Shown here one piece after another: positions 45,797 to 55,625 of a stretch of 64,000 nt of DNA (positions within the stretch are counted from its first letter, which is position 1; every line of letters starts with the position of its first letter). The notes beneath the pieces are model-generated. The model ran no database searches. It was not told the origin of the DNA and saw only the letters and a list, made by a program, of their open reading frames with translations. The translations under genes and the position numbers were made by a program. The DNA is from an uncultured Bacilli bacterium (GTDB lineage Bacteria > Bacillota_I > Bacilli_A > RF39 > UBA660). The stretch covers positions 23,456 through 87,455 of the forward strand of contig CAKOXU010000001.1 in NCBI GenBank assembly GCA_934130235.1, given 5' to 3'.

Positions 45797-47455
45797 CTAT
45801 TCATATATAATACTATTTGAAAATAAATTATCTATTTCATTATTTTTTTCTTCTATTATATTATTTTTTCTATTTTTATAATTTACATTTTCTTCAATAT
45901 ACTTATATTTTTTTGTATTTGTTTTTATACTATTATTAAAATCTTGTTTTAAAATATTCCATTCATTCATCGTGGTTGCGATTGGTTTATATTCAATATT
46001 ATATATTTTTTTAAATATTTTTTCTATTTGTTCTATAGAAGTATTAAAGTATTTTTCTAATTCTTCTGATTTATACACAAATATTAGATTATCATTTCCT
46101 TTAGCTTTTAATTCACCATCAAGTATTAAAGATATAAATGAACTAAACTCTGGATCCATTAATAATATTTCTATTTCTGATAATTTATTTTTAAACTCTA
46201 ACAAATCCTTTTTATTAAAATTAGCCAATGTATTATTAATTCTAATTTGTTTTAATTCTGAAATTATATTTTTTTCTTCTTCTGTTTGTTTTATTTCAAT
46301 TACTTTTTTTGGGGAATCAACATTCACCGCCTCTTTTTTTATTGGCTCTTTATTTATTTTTAATTCTTTTGTTTTATTATCTTTTAATAGTTCAAAAGTT
46401 TTAATAACACTCAATTCAAAAATTAATTTAACATTATTTGTTGTTTTAATACTTTTTAATGCATCGAGAAATATATTTATTATTTGATAAATTTTATTTT
46501 CTTGTATCGTTTTACATGTGTTAGCATAATTTTGTTTTTGTTCATTATCTTTAAAATAATCATTACAATTCATATATATTAAGACGTTTTTTAAATATTC
46601 TATTATCTGACTTATTATTTTAGCTAAATTTTTTCCTTGTGTATCATAATAATTAATTTTGTTATAGATTTCAATTAATTCATCTGTAAATAATTTATTT
46701 ATAAACTCAGACACCTCATTTTCAGTTATTGTGCCATATATATCATGAACATCAGTAGGTGTTATAACATTCTGAGTATACGATGTTAATTGATCTAAAA
46801 GGCTTAATGCATCTCTCATACCGCCATCTGAAAACGTAGCTATTAAGTCAAGAGCAGAAGATTCTATATTAATATTTTCTTTTTCACATATATATTTTAA
46901 TCTATTTTTTATATCATTAAATGATATTTTTTTAAAATCAAATCTCTGGCAACGTGATAATATTGTTTGAGGTATTTTATGAACTTCTGTGGTTGCTAAT
47001 ATAAAAATTACATGCGCCGGTGGTTCTTCCAATGTTTTTAATAAAGCATTAAATGCTGATGTTGTTAACATATGCACTTCATCTATTATATAAACTTTAT
47101 ACTTACCATATGAAGGCACAAGATTTACTTTATTTCTTAGTTCTCTAATTTCTTCTACACCATTATTTGAAGCGGCATCTATTTCAATTGTATCAGTGTT
47201 TTGTTTTATATTAGTTTGTGTACAACATACACATTTATCACAAGGTAATATTCCCTCTCTGTTTTGACAATTAATTGTTTTTGCTATTATTTTTGCAATA
47301 CTTGTCTTTCCTGTACCTCGTGGGCCTGAAAAAATATAAGCATGACTAATCTTATTATTTAGAATACTATTTTCTAAAGTTTTGACTATTACTTGTTGGC
47401 CAACTACATCTTCAAACGTAATTGGTCTATATTTTCTGTACAATGCCTGATACAT
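45797..47455 (-). CDS. dnaX: DNA polymerase III gamma/tau subunit
   Basis: 552 residues. N-terminal AAA+ domain with YRPITFEDVVGQ, Walker A GPRGTGKTS near 45, a zinc module CDKCVCC, Walker B VYIIDEVHML near 117 and SRCQRFDFK. The C-terminal tail is Lys/Glu/Asn-rich. I see no clear frameshift slippery site that would force a gamma form. It lies between tadA and ebfC, in conserved order. Confidence 0.96.
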   Translation of the reverse strand: MYQALYRKYRPITFEDVVGQQVIVKTLENSILNNKISHAYIFSGPRGTGKTSIAKIIAKTINCQNREGILPCDKCVCCTQTNIKQNTDTIEIDAASNNGVEEIRELRNKVNLVPSYGKYKVYIIDEVHMLTTSAFNALLKTLEEPPAHVIFILATTEVHKIPQTILSRCQRFDFKKISFNDIKNRLKYICEKENINIESSALDLIATFSDGGMRDALSLLDQLTSYTQNVITPTDVHDIYGTITENEVSEFINKLFTDELIEIYNKINYYDTQGKNLAKIISQIIEYLKNVLIYMNCNDYFKDNEQKQNYANTCKTIQENKIYQIINIFLDALKSIKTTNNVKLIFELSVIKTFELLKDNKTKELKINKEPIKKEAVNVDSPKKVIEIKQTEEEKNIISELKQIRINNTLANFNKKDLLEFKNKLSEIEILLMDPEFSSFISLILDGELKAKGNDNLIFVYKSEELEKYFNTSIEQIEKIFKKIYNIEYKPIATTMNEWNILKQDFNNSIKTNTKKYKYIEENVNYKNRKNNIIEEKNNEIDNLFSNSIIYE

Positions 47456-47506
47456 AATTCACCTCTATATAATATTATACACTTTAAAGTATAAAAAAAA
47501 AAGATG

Positions 47507-47992
47507 CTATCTAATTTTTTTAAAAAATGATTTTATTAATTTTTTGCATTCTTTTTCATTTATTTTTTGCACAATTTTTATATTATTAAGATGATTTAAA
47601 TAACCATTTTTTATATTTTCTGTACCATAAACTATTTTTTTTATTCTAGCTTCTTTAATTGCACCGGAACACATCATACATGGTTCCATTGTGACATATA
47701 ATGTACAATCATCTAATCTCCAATTTTTTCTTTTTTTACACGCTTTATTTATACATAAGATTTCTGCGTGACTAAGACAATTTTTATTTTTTTCTTTTTT
47801 ATTATGTGCTTTTGATATTATTTTATTTTTGTATGTTATCACGCATCCTACTGGTATTTCATTTTTATAATATGCTTTTTTTGCCTCTTTTAATGCGATT
47901 TGCATATATTTTTTATCTAATGTTTCACGTGAAACATCGTTTATTTGATTTTTTTTATATGTTTCACGTGAAACATTATCTGTTTTTTTCAT
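47507..47992 (-). CDS. tadA: tRNA(Arg) adenosine-34 deaminase TadA with a parS-encoded N-terminal extension
   Basis: Converts A34 to inosine in tRNA-Arg(ACG). 161 residues. Catalytic motifs are SHAEILCINKA near 85 (zinc His plus Glu) and TMEPCMMCSGAI near 113 (zinc Cys pair). The normal TadA start aligns to MQIALKEAKKAYYKNEIPVG at residue 31, but no ribosome site precedes that Met. A strong AGGAGGA precedes the ATG at 47992. The extra 30 residues contain NVSRET and DVSRET, each the translation of a 16-bp parS site. Confidence 0.93.
   Translation of the reverse strand: MKKTDNVSRETYKKNQINDVSRETLDKKYMQIALKEAKKAYYKNEIPVGCVITYKNKIISKAHNKKEKNKNCLSHAEILCINKACKKRKNWRLDDCTLYVTMEPCMMCSGAIKEARIKKIVYGTENIKNGYLNHLNNIKIVQKINEKECKKLIKSFFKKIR
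47921..47936. promoter_or_regulatory. parS site 1 (inside tadA)
   Basis: Perfect 16-bp ParB-binding palindrome TGTTTCACGTGAAACA, lying within the tadA reading frame, where it encodes part of DVSRET. Confidence 0.95.
47960..47975. promoter_or_regulatory. parS site 2 (inside tadA)
   Basis: Perfect TGTTTCACGTGAAACA within the tadA frame, encoding part of NVSRET; 39 bases from site 1. Confidence 0.95.
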
Positions 47993-48003
47993 ATATCCTC
48001 CTA

Positions 48004-48019
48004 TGTTTCACGTGTAACA
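48004..48019. promoter_or_regulatory. parS site 3 (one mismatch)
   Basis: TGTTTCACGTGTAACA, one base from the perfect palindrome, just upstream of the tadA ribosome site. Confidence 0.9.
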
Positions 48020-48042
48020 TTACTTTTTATTATTCAGCTCTA

Positions 48043-48058
48043 TGTTTCACGTGTAACA
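48043..48058. promoter_or_regulatory. parS site 4 (one mismatch)
   Basis: TGTTTCACGTGTAACA, identical to site 3 and again 39 bases away, between tadA and the SRP RNA gene. Confidence 0.9.
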
Positions 48059-48080
48059 TTATCTGTTTTTTATATTATAT

Positions 48081-48160
48081 AAAAAAGCACACACATTTAG
48101 AGGCTTTTAAGGCTGCTGAATTCCTTCTCTGACCTGATTCAAACATAAATGTTGTGCAAC
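48081..48160 (-). ncRNA. ffs: Signal recognition particle RNA (small type, 4.5S/scRNA-like)
   Basis: About 80 nt on the minus strand. The ends GCACAACAUUUA and UAAAUGUGUGUGC form a 12-bp stem with one bulged G. Inside lie UCAGGUC and AGAAGGAAUUCAGCAGCC, matching the domain IV consensus (CAGGUC...GGAAGGAAGCAGCC) that binds Ffh. The 3' end runs into T residues. The position next to tadA and dnaX is the same neighbourhood as scr in B. subtilis (tadA-scr-dnaX), though here it is upstream of tadA. The Alu domain of the long Bacillus form is absent. Confidence 0.88.
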
Positions 48161-48163
48161 TAT

Positions 48164-48192
48164 ACTATATAATATTTTTACTTTTTTTACAA
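48164..48192 (-). promoter_or_regulatory. Promoter of the SRP RNA
   Basis: Minus-strand TTGTAA (48187-48192), 17 bases, TATAGT (48164-48169). The predicted start falls at about 48157-48160, the 5' end of the folded RNA. Confidence 0.75.
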
Positions 48193-48202
48193 CATTAAGT
48201 AA

Positions 48203-48218
48203 TGTTTCACGTGAAACA
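48203..48218. promoter_or_regulatory. parS site 5, within a 30-bp perfect palindrome
   Basis: Perfect TGTTTCACGTGAAACA. The symmetry continues 7 bases on each side (TAAGTAA/TTACTTA), giving a 30-bp palindrome at 48196-48225. It lies 11 bases upstream of the -35 of the SRP RNA promoter and downstream of gyrA. Confidence 0.95.
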
Positions 48219-48235
48219 TTACTTAGATTATTATA

Positions 48236-48265
48236 ATAAAAGAAGAAACTTATTTAGTTTCTTCT
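48236..48265 (-). terminator. Hairpin at the end of gyrA
   Basis: Minus-strand stem AGAAGAAACT-AAAT-AAGTTTCTTCT followed by TTTATTAT, overlapping the gyrA stop. Confidence 0.7.
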
Positions 48266-50769
48266 TCTGATAAATCTTTTTGCTCATCTATAATTGAATC
48301 TACAACAGTAACAGTACTTACTATTTGATTATCTTTTAAATTAATTAAACGAACACCTTGTGCTACACGTCCTGTTGTTGAAATTTGTAATACTGGCATT
48401 CTAATTGTAATTCCATTATTTGTCATTATTAATACATCTGAATCATCTGTTATAGTTTTAAAAGATACAATATTTCCATTTTTTTCTGTAATATTTAAAG
48501 CTTTAACACCTTTACTACCTCTATGAGTTAATCTATATTCAGAAATGTTTGTTTTTTTACCATAACCTCGTTCAGTAACTACAAGAATTTGTGTGTTATC
48601 TGAACTAGATACTTCCATATTAACAACTTTACCGTCTCCTAATTCTATTCCTTTAACACCAGAGGCAGTTCTTCCCATAATTCGAATTTCATTTTCATTG
48701 AATCTAATCATTCTACCGTTTGAACTAGCGATTAAAATTTCATTTTTTTCATTTGTTATTTTTGCTGAAATTAATTGGTCTTGTTCTTTTAAAGTAATAG
48801 CTATTTTTCCAGAAGTACGAATATTTTCAAATTCAGAAAGCTTTGTTCTCTTAATATTTCCATTTTGTGTACAAAGTACAATATAATTATTATAATCCTC
48901 TTCTGTTGTTTTTAACATAGTTGTTACTTTCTCTTCTTTTTCTAATGGTAATAAATTAATTATTGGTAGGCCTTTTGATTGTCTACTAAATAATGGAACC
49001 TCATATCCTTTCATTCTATATACTTTACCTTTATTTGTAAAAAACATAATATAATCATGAGTTTTCATTGATAATATACTATCAACAACATCTTCATCAG
49101 TTGTAGTCATACCCTTAATTCCTACTCCACCTCTGTTTTGAGTTTTATAAGTTTCAGATGTTAATCTCTTAATATAACCTTTATTTGTTATAGTTATAAT
49201 TATATCTTCTACTGGTATCAATGATTCATCATCTATATAATCTACGGCTGTCATATCAATAGTAGTTCTTCTATCATCTGCATACTTTTTCTTTATTTCT
49301 AATAACTCATTTTTAATTATTTCTAATACTTTTTCTTCACTTGCTAAAATAGATTTTAATTCTGCTATTAATTTTAATAAATTAGCAAGTTCATCTTCTA
49401 TTTTATTTCTTTCTAAGCCTGTTAATCTACGTAATTTTAATTCTAAAATACTATCTGCTTGAATTTCTGATAATTTAAATTTATTTATTAATGAACTCTT
49501 AGCATCTTGATCTGTTTCAGATTCTTTAATAATTTTAATTACTTCATCTATATTATCAAGCGCTATTTTAAATCCTTCTAAAATATGAACTCTATTTTCT
49601 GATTTATTTAAATCAAATCTTGTTCTTCTTATAATTACTTCTTTTTGATGATCGATATATTTAGAAATTATTTCTTTTAACCCTAGTGTTTTTGGAGTTC
49701 CTTGATCTAACATTAGAAATATAATACCATAACTAGTTTGAAAAGATGTGTGTTTATATAAATTATTTAATACAACTTGAGGATTTGCATCTTTTTTTAG
49801 TGTTATTGTAATTTTAACACCGTCTTTTAAATCTGTATGATAATCTGAAATACCATCTAAAGTTTTATTATGAACAAGTTCAGCTACTTTAGACTTTAAA
49901 TCACTTGTATTTACACCATATGGTACTTCAGTAATTATTATAGAATTATGTCCATTATTCTCTTCTATTTCTGCTTTACTTCTTATTGTAATAGAGCCTC
50001 TTCCGGTTTCATATGCCTTTTTAATACCTGAATTGCCTAAAATTATACCTCCAGTTGGAAAGTCAGGGCCTTTAATATATTGCATAAGCCCTAATGTATC
50101 AATTTCAGGATTATCTATATAAGCTACACATCCGTCTATTACTTCTCCTAAATTATGTGGAGGTATATTAGTAGCCATTCCAACTGCAATACCCATTGTT
50201 CCATTTACCAAAATATTTGGAAATCTAGATGGTAAAACTTGTGGTTCCTTAGCAGTTTCATCAAAGTTTGGATTGAAATTAATAGTATCTTTATTAATAT
50301 CTCTTAACAATTCTAATGAAATTTTTGATAATCTTGATTCTGTATAACGCATTGCTGCCGCACCATCACCTTCTATATTACCAAAATTTCCATGTCCATC
50401 TATAAGTAAATATCTCTCATTAAAATCTTGCGCTAAACGAACCATTGCTTCATATATACTGGAATCACCATGTGGATGATAATTACCCATTACTTCACCA
50501 ACTGTTTTAGCTGATTTTCTATGTGGTTTATCTGGCGTATATCCTGATTCATACATTGACCATAATATACGTCTATGTACTGGCTTTAATCCATCCCTTA
50601 AATCAGGTATTGCACGAGAAGTTATAACACTTACTGAATAATCCAAAAAAGATGATTCAACTTCTTTTACTATATTATTTTCAGATAATTTATCCCTTTC
50701 ATGGAATGTTCCATTAAAATCTGATGTTTCATTTATATTTTTTTCTTTTGCTTCATTATTTTCTTCCAT
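48250..50769 (-). CDS. gyrA: DNA gyrase subunit A
   Basis: 839 residues. Breakage-reunion domain with SRAIPDLRDGLKPVHRRILW near 52, catalytic Tyr in AMRYTESRLSK near 136, and quinolone region GNYHPHGDSSIYEAMVRLAQ with wild-type-like Ser and acidic residue. The C-terminal wrapping domain has the GyrA box QNRGGVGIKG. It lies 10 bases after gyrB. Confidence 0.97.
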   Translation of the reverse strand: MEENNEAKEKNINETSDFNGTFHERDKLSENNIVKEVESSFLDYSVSVITSRAIPDLRDGLKPVHRRILWSMYESGYTPDKPHRKSAKTVGEVMGNYHPHGDSSIYEAMVRLAQDFNERYLLIDGHGNFGNIEGDGAAAMRYTESRLSKISLELLRDINKDTINFNPNFDETAKEPQVLPSRFPNILVNGTMGIAVGMATNIPPHNLGEVIDGCVAYIDNPEIDTLGLMQYIKGPDFPTGGIILGNSGIKKAYETGRGSITIRSKAEIEENNGHNSIIITEVPYGVNTSDLKSKVAELVHNKTLDGISDYHTDLKDGVKITITLKKDANPQVVLNNLYKHTSFQTSYGIIFLMLDQGTPKTLGLKEIISKYIDHQKEVIIRRTRFDLNKSENRVHILEGFKIALDNIDEVIKIIKESETDQDAKSSLINKFKLSEIQADSILELKLRRLTGLERNKIEDELANLLKLIAELKSILASEEKVLEIIKNELLEIKKKYADDRRTTIDMTAVDYIDDESLIPVEDIIITITNKGYIKRLTSETYKTQNRGGVGIKGMTTTDEDVVDSILSMKTHDYIMFFTNKGKVYRMKGYEVPLFSRQSKGLPIINLLPLEKEEKVTTMLKTTEEDYNNYIVLCTQNGNIKRTKLSEFENIRTSGKIAITLKEQDQLISAKITNEKNEILIASSNGRMIRFNENEIRIMGRTASGVKGIELGDGKVVNMEVSSSDNTQILVVTERGYGKKTNISEYRLTHRGSKGVKALNITEKNGNIVSFKTITDDSDVLIMTNNGITIRMPVLQISTTGRVAQGVRLINLKDNQIVSTVTVVDSIIDEQKDLSEEETK

Positions 50770-50779
50770 GATACACCTC

Positions 50780-52702
50780 CTATATATCTAAGTTTTGTAC
50801 GTATTTTGCATTTTCTTCTATAAATTTTCTTCTTGGTTCTACTTCATCACCCATTAATTTAGCAAAAACTTGATCTGCTGCTAGACAATCATCTACAGTA
50901 ATTTTTCTTAAAGTACGCTTATTAATATCCATTGTTGTTTCATTTAATTCTTCTGCATCCATTTCTCCTAAACCTTTCATACGAGCTATTTCTGCGCGTG
51001 AACGTACATTTTCTGGCAAACTACTTAAATATTCTTCTTTTTCTTTTTCATCAAGAACATATTTACGAGTCTTACCATGCATTATTCTAAATAAAGGTGG
51101 CTGAGCAGCATACACATGTCCTGCTTCAACTATTGGTCTAAAAAATCTATAGAAAAGAGTCAATAATAATACACGAATATGTGCCCCATCTACATCGGCA
51201 TCGGTCATTATTATAATTTTATCATATCTTAATTTATCTAAATTAAATTCATCACCTATACCAGTTCCAAATGCAGTTATTATTGTTCTTATTTCTTCAT
51301 TTCCCAAAGCTCTATCTAATCTATTCTTTTCTACATTTAAAATCTTACCTCTAAGTGGCAAAATTGCTTGTGTCATTGAATCTCTGCCCTTTTTAGCACT
51401 TCCACCTGCTGAATCTCCCTCGACTATAAATATTTCTGATTCCTTTGGATCCTTACTTTTACAATCAGAAAGCTTTCCAAAAAAGTTAGTAGTTTGCATT
51501 TCACTTTTACGTGTTATTTCACGAGCTTTTTTAGCAGCATGACGTGCACGAGATGCTATCATTGCCTTATCAACTATTGCCTTTGCTTCAGTAGGATTTT
51601 CAAGTAAAAATTTTTCAAAGCCTTCGCTAAAAACATTATCAGCTAATTTTCTAACTTCTGAATTACCTAATCTACCTTTTGTTTGTCCCTCAAATTGTGG
51701 GTTTGGATGTTTGCAAGAAATTATCATAGTTAAACCTTCTTTTACATCATCACCTGTTAGAGATTCATCTTTTTCTTTTAACATGCCTTTTTTTCTTGCA
51801 TAATTATTTATAACACGAGTCAAAGCTCTTTTAACGCCCTCTTCATGAGTACCACCATCATGAGTGTTTATATTATTTACAAAAGAATATATATTTTCAT
51901 TATAACCAGTATTATATTGCATAGCTACTTCAAAAAATACGCTATCTTCTTCACCTTCTAAGTGAATAATATTATCATGAATTGGAGTTTTTTCTTGATT
52001 TATAAACTTAACATACTCACTTATTCCACCTTCATAAATAAAAGTTTCACCTGTTGTATCTTCATCATCTCTATCATCTCTTAAAGTTATTCTTAAACCT
52101 CTATTTAAAAAAGCTAATTCTCTTACTCTTACTTTTAAAGTATTATAATCATAAATATCAGTATCAAAAATTTCTGAATCTGGTTTAAAAGTTACAACAG
52201 TTCCTGTTCTATTAACATCACAATCACCTATAACCTTTAAAGGCTCCTTGGTATGTCCTCCATTTTCAAATTTAACACAATATATTTTTCCATTTTTATA
52301 TACTTTTACTTCTACCCAGCTTGATAAGGCATTTACAACAGATGCTCCTACACCGTGAAGACCACCTGATACTTTATATCCGCCTCCACCAAATTTTCCA
52401 CCTGCATGTAAAACAGTATAAACAGTTTCAACAGTTGATATTTTTGTTTTTGGATGTATATCAACTGGAATACCTCTTCCATCATCTTTTACAGTTATAG
52501 AATTATCCTTATTAATTATTATTTCTATATTATTACAATATCCAGCTAAGGATTCATCTATTGCATTATCTACTATTTCCCATACTAAATGGTGCAAACC
52601 TTTAACATCCGTTGTACCTATATACATACCTGGTCTTTTTCTTACTGCTTCTAATCCTTCTAACACTTGTATATCGGAAGCATCATAATGTTGTTCATTC
52701 AT
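50780..52702 (-). CDS. gyrB: DNA gyrase subunit B
   Basis: 640 residues, standard length. GHKL ATPase ([15 protein letters not shown] near 42, [33 protein letters not shown]), Toprim domain with [14 protein letters not shown] near 432 and [17 protein letters not shown] near 503, and terminal [17 protein letters not shown] typical of GyrB. It overlaps recF by 8 bases; remB (yaaB), often between them, is absent. Confidence 0.97.
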   Translation of the reverse strand: MNEQHYDASDIQVLEGLEAVRKRPGMYIGTTDVKGLHHLVWEIVDNAIDESLAGYCNNIEIIINKDNSITVKDDGRGIPVDIHPKTKISTVETVYTVLHAGGKFGGGGYKVSGGLHGVGASVVNALSSWVEVKVYKNGKIYCVKFENGGHTKEPLKVIGDCDVNRTGTVVTFKPDSEIFDTDIYDYNTLKVRVRELAFLNRGLRITLRDDRDDEDTTGETFIYEGGISEYVKFINQEKTPIHDNIIHLEGEEDSVFFEVAMQYNTGYNENIYSFVNNINTHDGGTHEEGVKRALTRVINNYARKKGMLKEKDESLTGDDVKEGLTMIISCKHPNPQFEGQTKGRLGNSEVRKLADNVFSEGFEKFLLENPTEAKAIVDKAMIASRARHAAKKAREITRKSEMQTTNFFGKLSDCKSKDPKESEIFIVEGDSAGGSAKKGRDSMTQAILPLRGKILNVEKNRLDRALGNEEIRTIITAFGTGIGDEFNLDKLRYDKIIIMTDADVDGAHIRVLLLTLFYRFFRPIVEAGHVYAAQPPLFRIMHGKTRKYVLDEKEKEEYLSSLPENVRSRAEIARMKGLGEMDAEELNETTMDINKRTLRKITVDDCLAADQVFAKLMGDEVEPRRKFIEENAKYVQNLDI

Positions 52703-53810
52703 AAATATCCACCTCTCTTATTTTTTTTATTTTTCCTTTATCTATATTAAATAATTTAGAAATCTTTATCAAATTTTTATCTATATTATTTAACTCAGTA
52801 GTTGTTATAATAGTCTGAGTTTTTTTATTTATATATTTTAATAAATTATTTTTTTTATTATCATCTAACTCACTAAATATATCATCTAATAATAATATAG
52901 GAGTTGTATTTTTAAACTTTTTAAAAAGTTCTATTTCTGATAATTTAAATGACAAAACAGCTATTCTTTGTTGACCTTGAGAACCATAATATTTTAAATC
53001 ATCACCATTCAACATAAATGAAAAATCATCTTTATGTGGTCCTATATTTGTTTGCATTGTTTTTATATCATAATCCAATTTTTTTTTGTATTCTTCTTTT
53101 AATTGATCTTTAATATTAGGACTATTGATATCTATATCAATATTAGGATTATACTTAATAAAAAAATTATCTAAACCCATTATATTTTTAAAAATTTCAT
53201 TACTATATTCATTAATTTTTTTAATATATTTGTATCTTAATTTATATATATTAATAGACTTATCAATAAGATAATTTGTTAATATTTCTAAATAATTTAG
53301 ATCTATTTTCCCTTTTTTTAAATATTCATTTCTAATTTTTAATAATTTATCATATTCATTTATTAAAACATAATAATTACTATATAATTGTGAAATTTCC
53401 ATATTTAAAAATTTTCTTCTTATTTTAGGAGAACCTTTTATTAGATCTAAATCATCTGGATAAAAAATAATTATATTAATTAATGAAATATAATCAGATA
53501 TTTTTTTAATAGAATCAGAATTATATTTTATTTTTTTTGTATTCTTATCAATATATATATTATATTTATTTTCAGATAACTCATCTTTTATTGTACCTTC
53601 TATAAATAAATATTCAGCATCTGATTTAATTAAACTGTTATCTATGTTGTTTCTATGAGATTTAGTAAGGCCTAATACATATATACTCTCTAATAAATTT
53701 GTTTTACCTTGAGCATTTTTTCCATAAATAATATTTATTCCTTTTGTAAAAGTAATATTAACTTTATTATAATTTCTAAAATTAATTAATTTTAATTTTT
53801 TTATATACAT
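52695..53810 (-). CDS. recF: DNA replication and repair protein RecF
   Basis: 371 residues. SMC-like ATPase: [20 protein letters not shown] start, Walker [16 protein letters not shown] near 33, signature [14 protein letters not shown] near 292, Walker [14 protein letters not shown] near 323. It loads RecA at gaps with RecO and RecR. I start at the family-typical Met at 53810 with a weak GGAAAAGAG; an in-frame ATG 18 codons upstream has AGGAG too close to it. Confidence 0.95.
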   Translation of the reverse strand: MYIKKLKLINFRNYNKVNITFTKGINIIYGKNAQGKTNLLESIYVLGLTKSHRNNIDNSLIKSDAEYLFIEGTIKDELSENKYNIYIDKNTKKIKYNSDSIKKISDYISLINIIIFYPDDLDLIKGSPKIRRKFLNMEISQLYSNYYVLINEYDKLLKIRNEYLKKGKIDLNYLEILTNYLIDKSINIYKLRYKYIKKINEYSNEIFKNIMGLDNFFIKYNPNIDIDINSPNIKDQLKEEYKKKLDYDIKTMQTNIGPHKDDFSFMLNGDDLKYYGSQGQQRIAVLSFKLSEIELFKKFKNTTPILLLDDIFSELDDNKKNNLLKYINKKTQTIITTTELNNIDKNLIKISKLFNIDKGKIKKIREVDIYE

Positions 53811-53905
53811 AATTATCTCTTTTCCATTTTTAAGCCCTTTTTTTAAATCAACACAATATTTCATACTCCTATATATGCATATATATTATATCACAAAAAT
53901 AGGCA

Positions 53906-53942
53906 TAAAAAAAGAAAAAATCATTATTTATTGATTTTTTCT
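53906..53942 (-). terminator. Terminator after comK
   Basis: Minus-strand stem GAAAAAATCA / TGATTTTTTC followed by T residues, overlapping the comK stop codon. It separates comK from recF. Confidence 0.75.
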
Positions 53943-54397
53943 TCTAATTTGCGCTCTAATAATTTTGATTTTAACATAGTAGATCTAACTATTTGATTTT
54001 CAAGTGAATATACTGAAATATCAATATTTAAAATTAAGTCATTTTTAAATAAAATTTTACTTGTAGAATTTTTATCTCTTGAACATAATTTTATTTTATT
54101 AAGAGCAAACCAACAACTTTGCATTTTTCTTGGTGAAGAAGTTGGAAAAAAAATTATATTTCTACTTTCTTCTAAAATAATTGGAAACTTTGATTTTATT
54201 CCAGTCATTTGCTTAGTACCAGCGCATCTTCCTATATAAGAACTTCCAAAGAATTTACAATTTTCTTTTATTATTTTATTAGATGATTGTTTTACTATAT
54301 ATTCTTCTTCCTCTTCATATACCTTTGAATATTCATCGTCTATTGGTATTATTGCCATTGTAGATGAATTAATTTCATAATTATCTTTTGTATACAT
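53924..54397 (-). CDS. comK: ComK-family competence transcription factor
   Basis: 157 residues (B. subtilis ComK 192). The conserved ComK core is present: ENCKFFGSSYIGRCAGTKQM, then KSKFPIILEE, IIFFPTSSPRK and the aromatic SCWFALNKI. An acidic patch (YEEEEEY) precedes it. ComK binds AT-box pairs and drives DNA-uptake genes. I choose the second of two tandem ATGs (54397), six bases from GGGAGG. It occupies the dnaN-recF interval where yaaA/rlbA usually lies. Confidence 0.87.
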   Translation of the reverse strand: MYTKDNYEINSSTMAIIPIDDEYSKVYEEEEEYIVKQSSNKIIKENCKFFGSSYIGRCAGTKQMTGIKSKFPIILEESRNIIFFPTSSPRKMQSCWFALNKIKLCSRDKNSTSKILFKNDLILNIDISVYSLENQIVRSTMLKSKLLERKLEEKINK

Positions 54398-54480
54398 CAT
54401 ATTCCTCCCTTCTTGAAAACTCTTATACACATTTTGTTTGTCGAAATTTATCAAATTATGTCGATAAGAAAAAAATAAAT

Positions 54481-54508
54481 AAAAAAAGTGCTAAAAATGC
54501 ACTTTAGT
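54481..54508 (-). terminator. Terminator at the end of dnaN
   Basis: Minus-strand AAAGTGC-ATTTTTA-GCACTTTTTTT, overlapping the dnaN stop. Confidence 0.85.
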
Positions 54509-55625
54509 ATGTTCTTATTGGTAAAATTAATTGAGTTAAATCAGAATTTGATACATATCTAATAATTATTGGTTTAATATCACCATTAAATAAAAGTTCT
54601 ATTTCTTCACTATCAAAAGTTTTTAAAGCTTCCATCATATATTTTGAACTGAAAGAAATTTTTATATCTTTATCATTATTTTTATTTATTTCAATTTTTT
54701 CTTCTACATTACCTATTTCTGGAATATTAGATGAAATAATCATAATATTGCCCTTTGTTTCTAATTTAATTATATTTTTTTCTTCATTTGATGTAAGTAA
54801 AGAAGCTCTATCTATCGAATTGAAAATACTTGATAAATTAACTCTAACAGTTATATCAAACTCATTTGGAATTAATTTATTTGTATCTGGATAAGTTCCA
54901 TTTATTAATCTTGACATAACTATCACATCATCTATTTTAAAGATTATTTTATTAGTAAATGTATGAATTTCCAATAATTGGTCATCCTCATTTATTAATT
55001 TGATTATTTCAGATAAATTTTTATTTGGAATAATTAAATCTATACTATTATCAATAGAATCATTTAAGATAATTTGTTTTTTTGATAATCTATATGAATC
55101 AGTTGCAGTTATTTCCATAATATTTTTATTTATTTTAATATTGATACCAGTTAGTACTGGCCTACTTTCCTGTTGAGAGGTTGCAAAAATTGTTTGATTA
55201 ATAGCAGTTTTAAAAGCCTTTTTATCTATAAATATAGGATTATTGCTAAATTCCAAATCTATATCAGGAAAATCTGATACCATATTACAATTCAGTTTAA
55301 AAGAAGAATTAGAAGTAGTAATCAATACTTGAGAATCAATAATTTCTTCTATAGTTATAATATCATTATCTAATTTTTTTACTATATCATATATATATCT
55401 ACCAGATATTAAAATATCACCTAATGTATCTATTTGTTCTATATCTTTTGCATCAATAAAATCTTTAATAGCTAATTCATTATCAGTACTTATTAAATAT
55501 AAACCTTCTTTTTTTAATTCAAATTTAATACAATTTAAAATAGGAATTAAATTTTTACTTGATACTCCTCTTATAACATTATTTAAATGTTCCATTAATA
55601 TTCTTTGTTGAATTTTTAATTTCAT
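54504..55625 (-). CDS. dnaN: DNA polymerase III beta subunit (sliding clamp)
   Basis: 373 residues with three clamp domains. LKIQQRILMEHLNNVIRGVS start, SRPVLTGINIKINKNIMEIT near 155, TDSYRLSKKQI near 175 and the terminal LTQLILPIRTY are typical. It follows dnaA after a 133-base spacer that holds DnaA boxes. Confidence 0.97.
   Translation of the reverse strand: MKLKIQQRILMEHLNNVIRGVSSKNLIPILNCIKFELKKEGLYLISTDNELAIKDFIDAKDIEQIDTLGDILISGRYIYDIVKKLDNDIITIEEIIDSQVLITTSNSSFKLNCNMVSDFPDIDLEFSNNPIFIDKKAFKTAINQTIFATSQQESRPVLTGINIKINKNIMEITATDSYRLSKKQIILNDSIDNSIDLIIPNKNLSEIIKLINEDDQLLEIHTFTNKIIFKIDDVIVMSRLINGTYPDTNKLIPNEFDITVRVNLSSIFNSIDRASLLTSNEEKNIIKLETKGNIMIISSNIPEIGNVEEKIEINKNNDKDIKISFSSKYMMEALKTFDSEEIELLFNGDIKPIIIRYVSNSDLTQLILPIRTY

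Noticed and set aside
47490..47520. Hairpin AGAT-AGC-ATCT with T tract near the end of tadA
   Set aside because: The stem is only 4 bp, too weak to call a terminator between tadA and dnaX.
47806..48132. Plus-strand open frame with repeated MFHVKH peptides
   Set aside because: The repeats are translations of the parS palindromes on the strand opposite tadA; there is no ribosome site or conserved protein.
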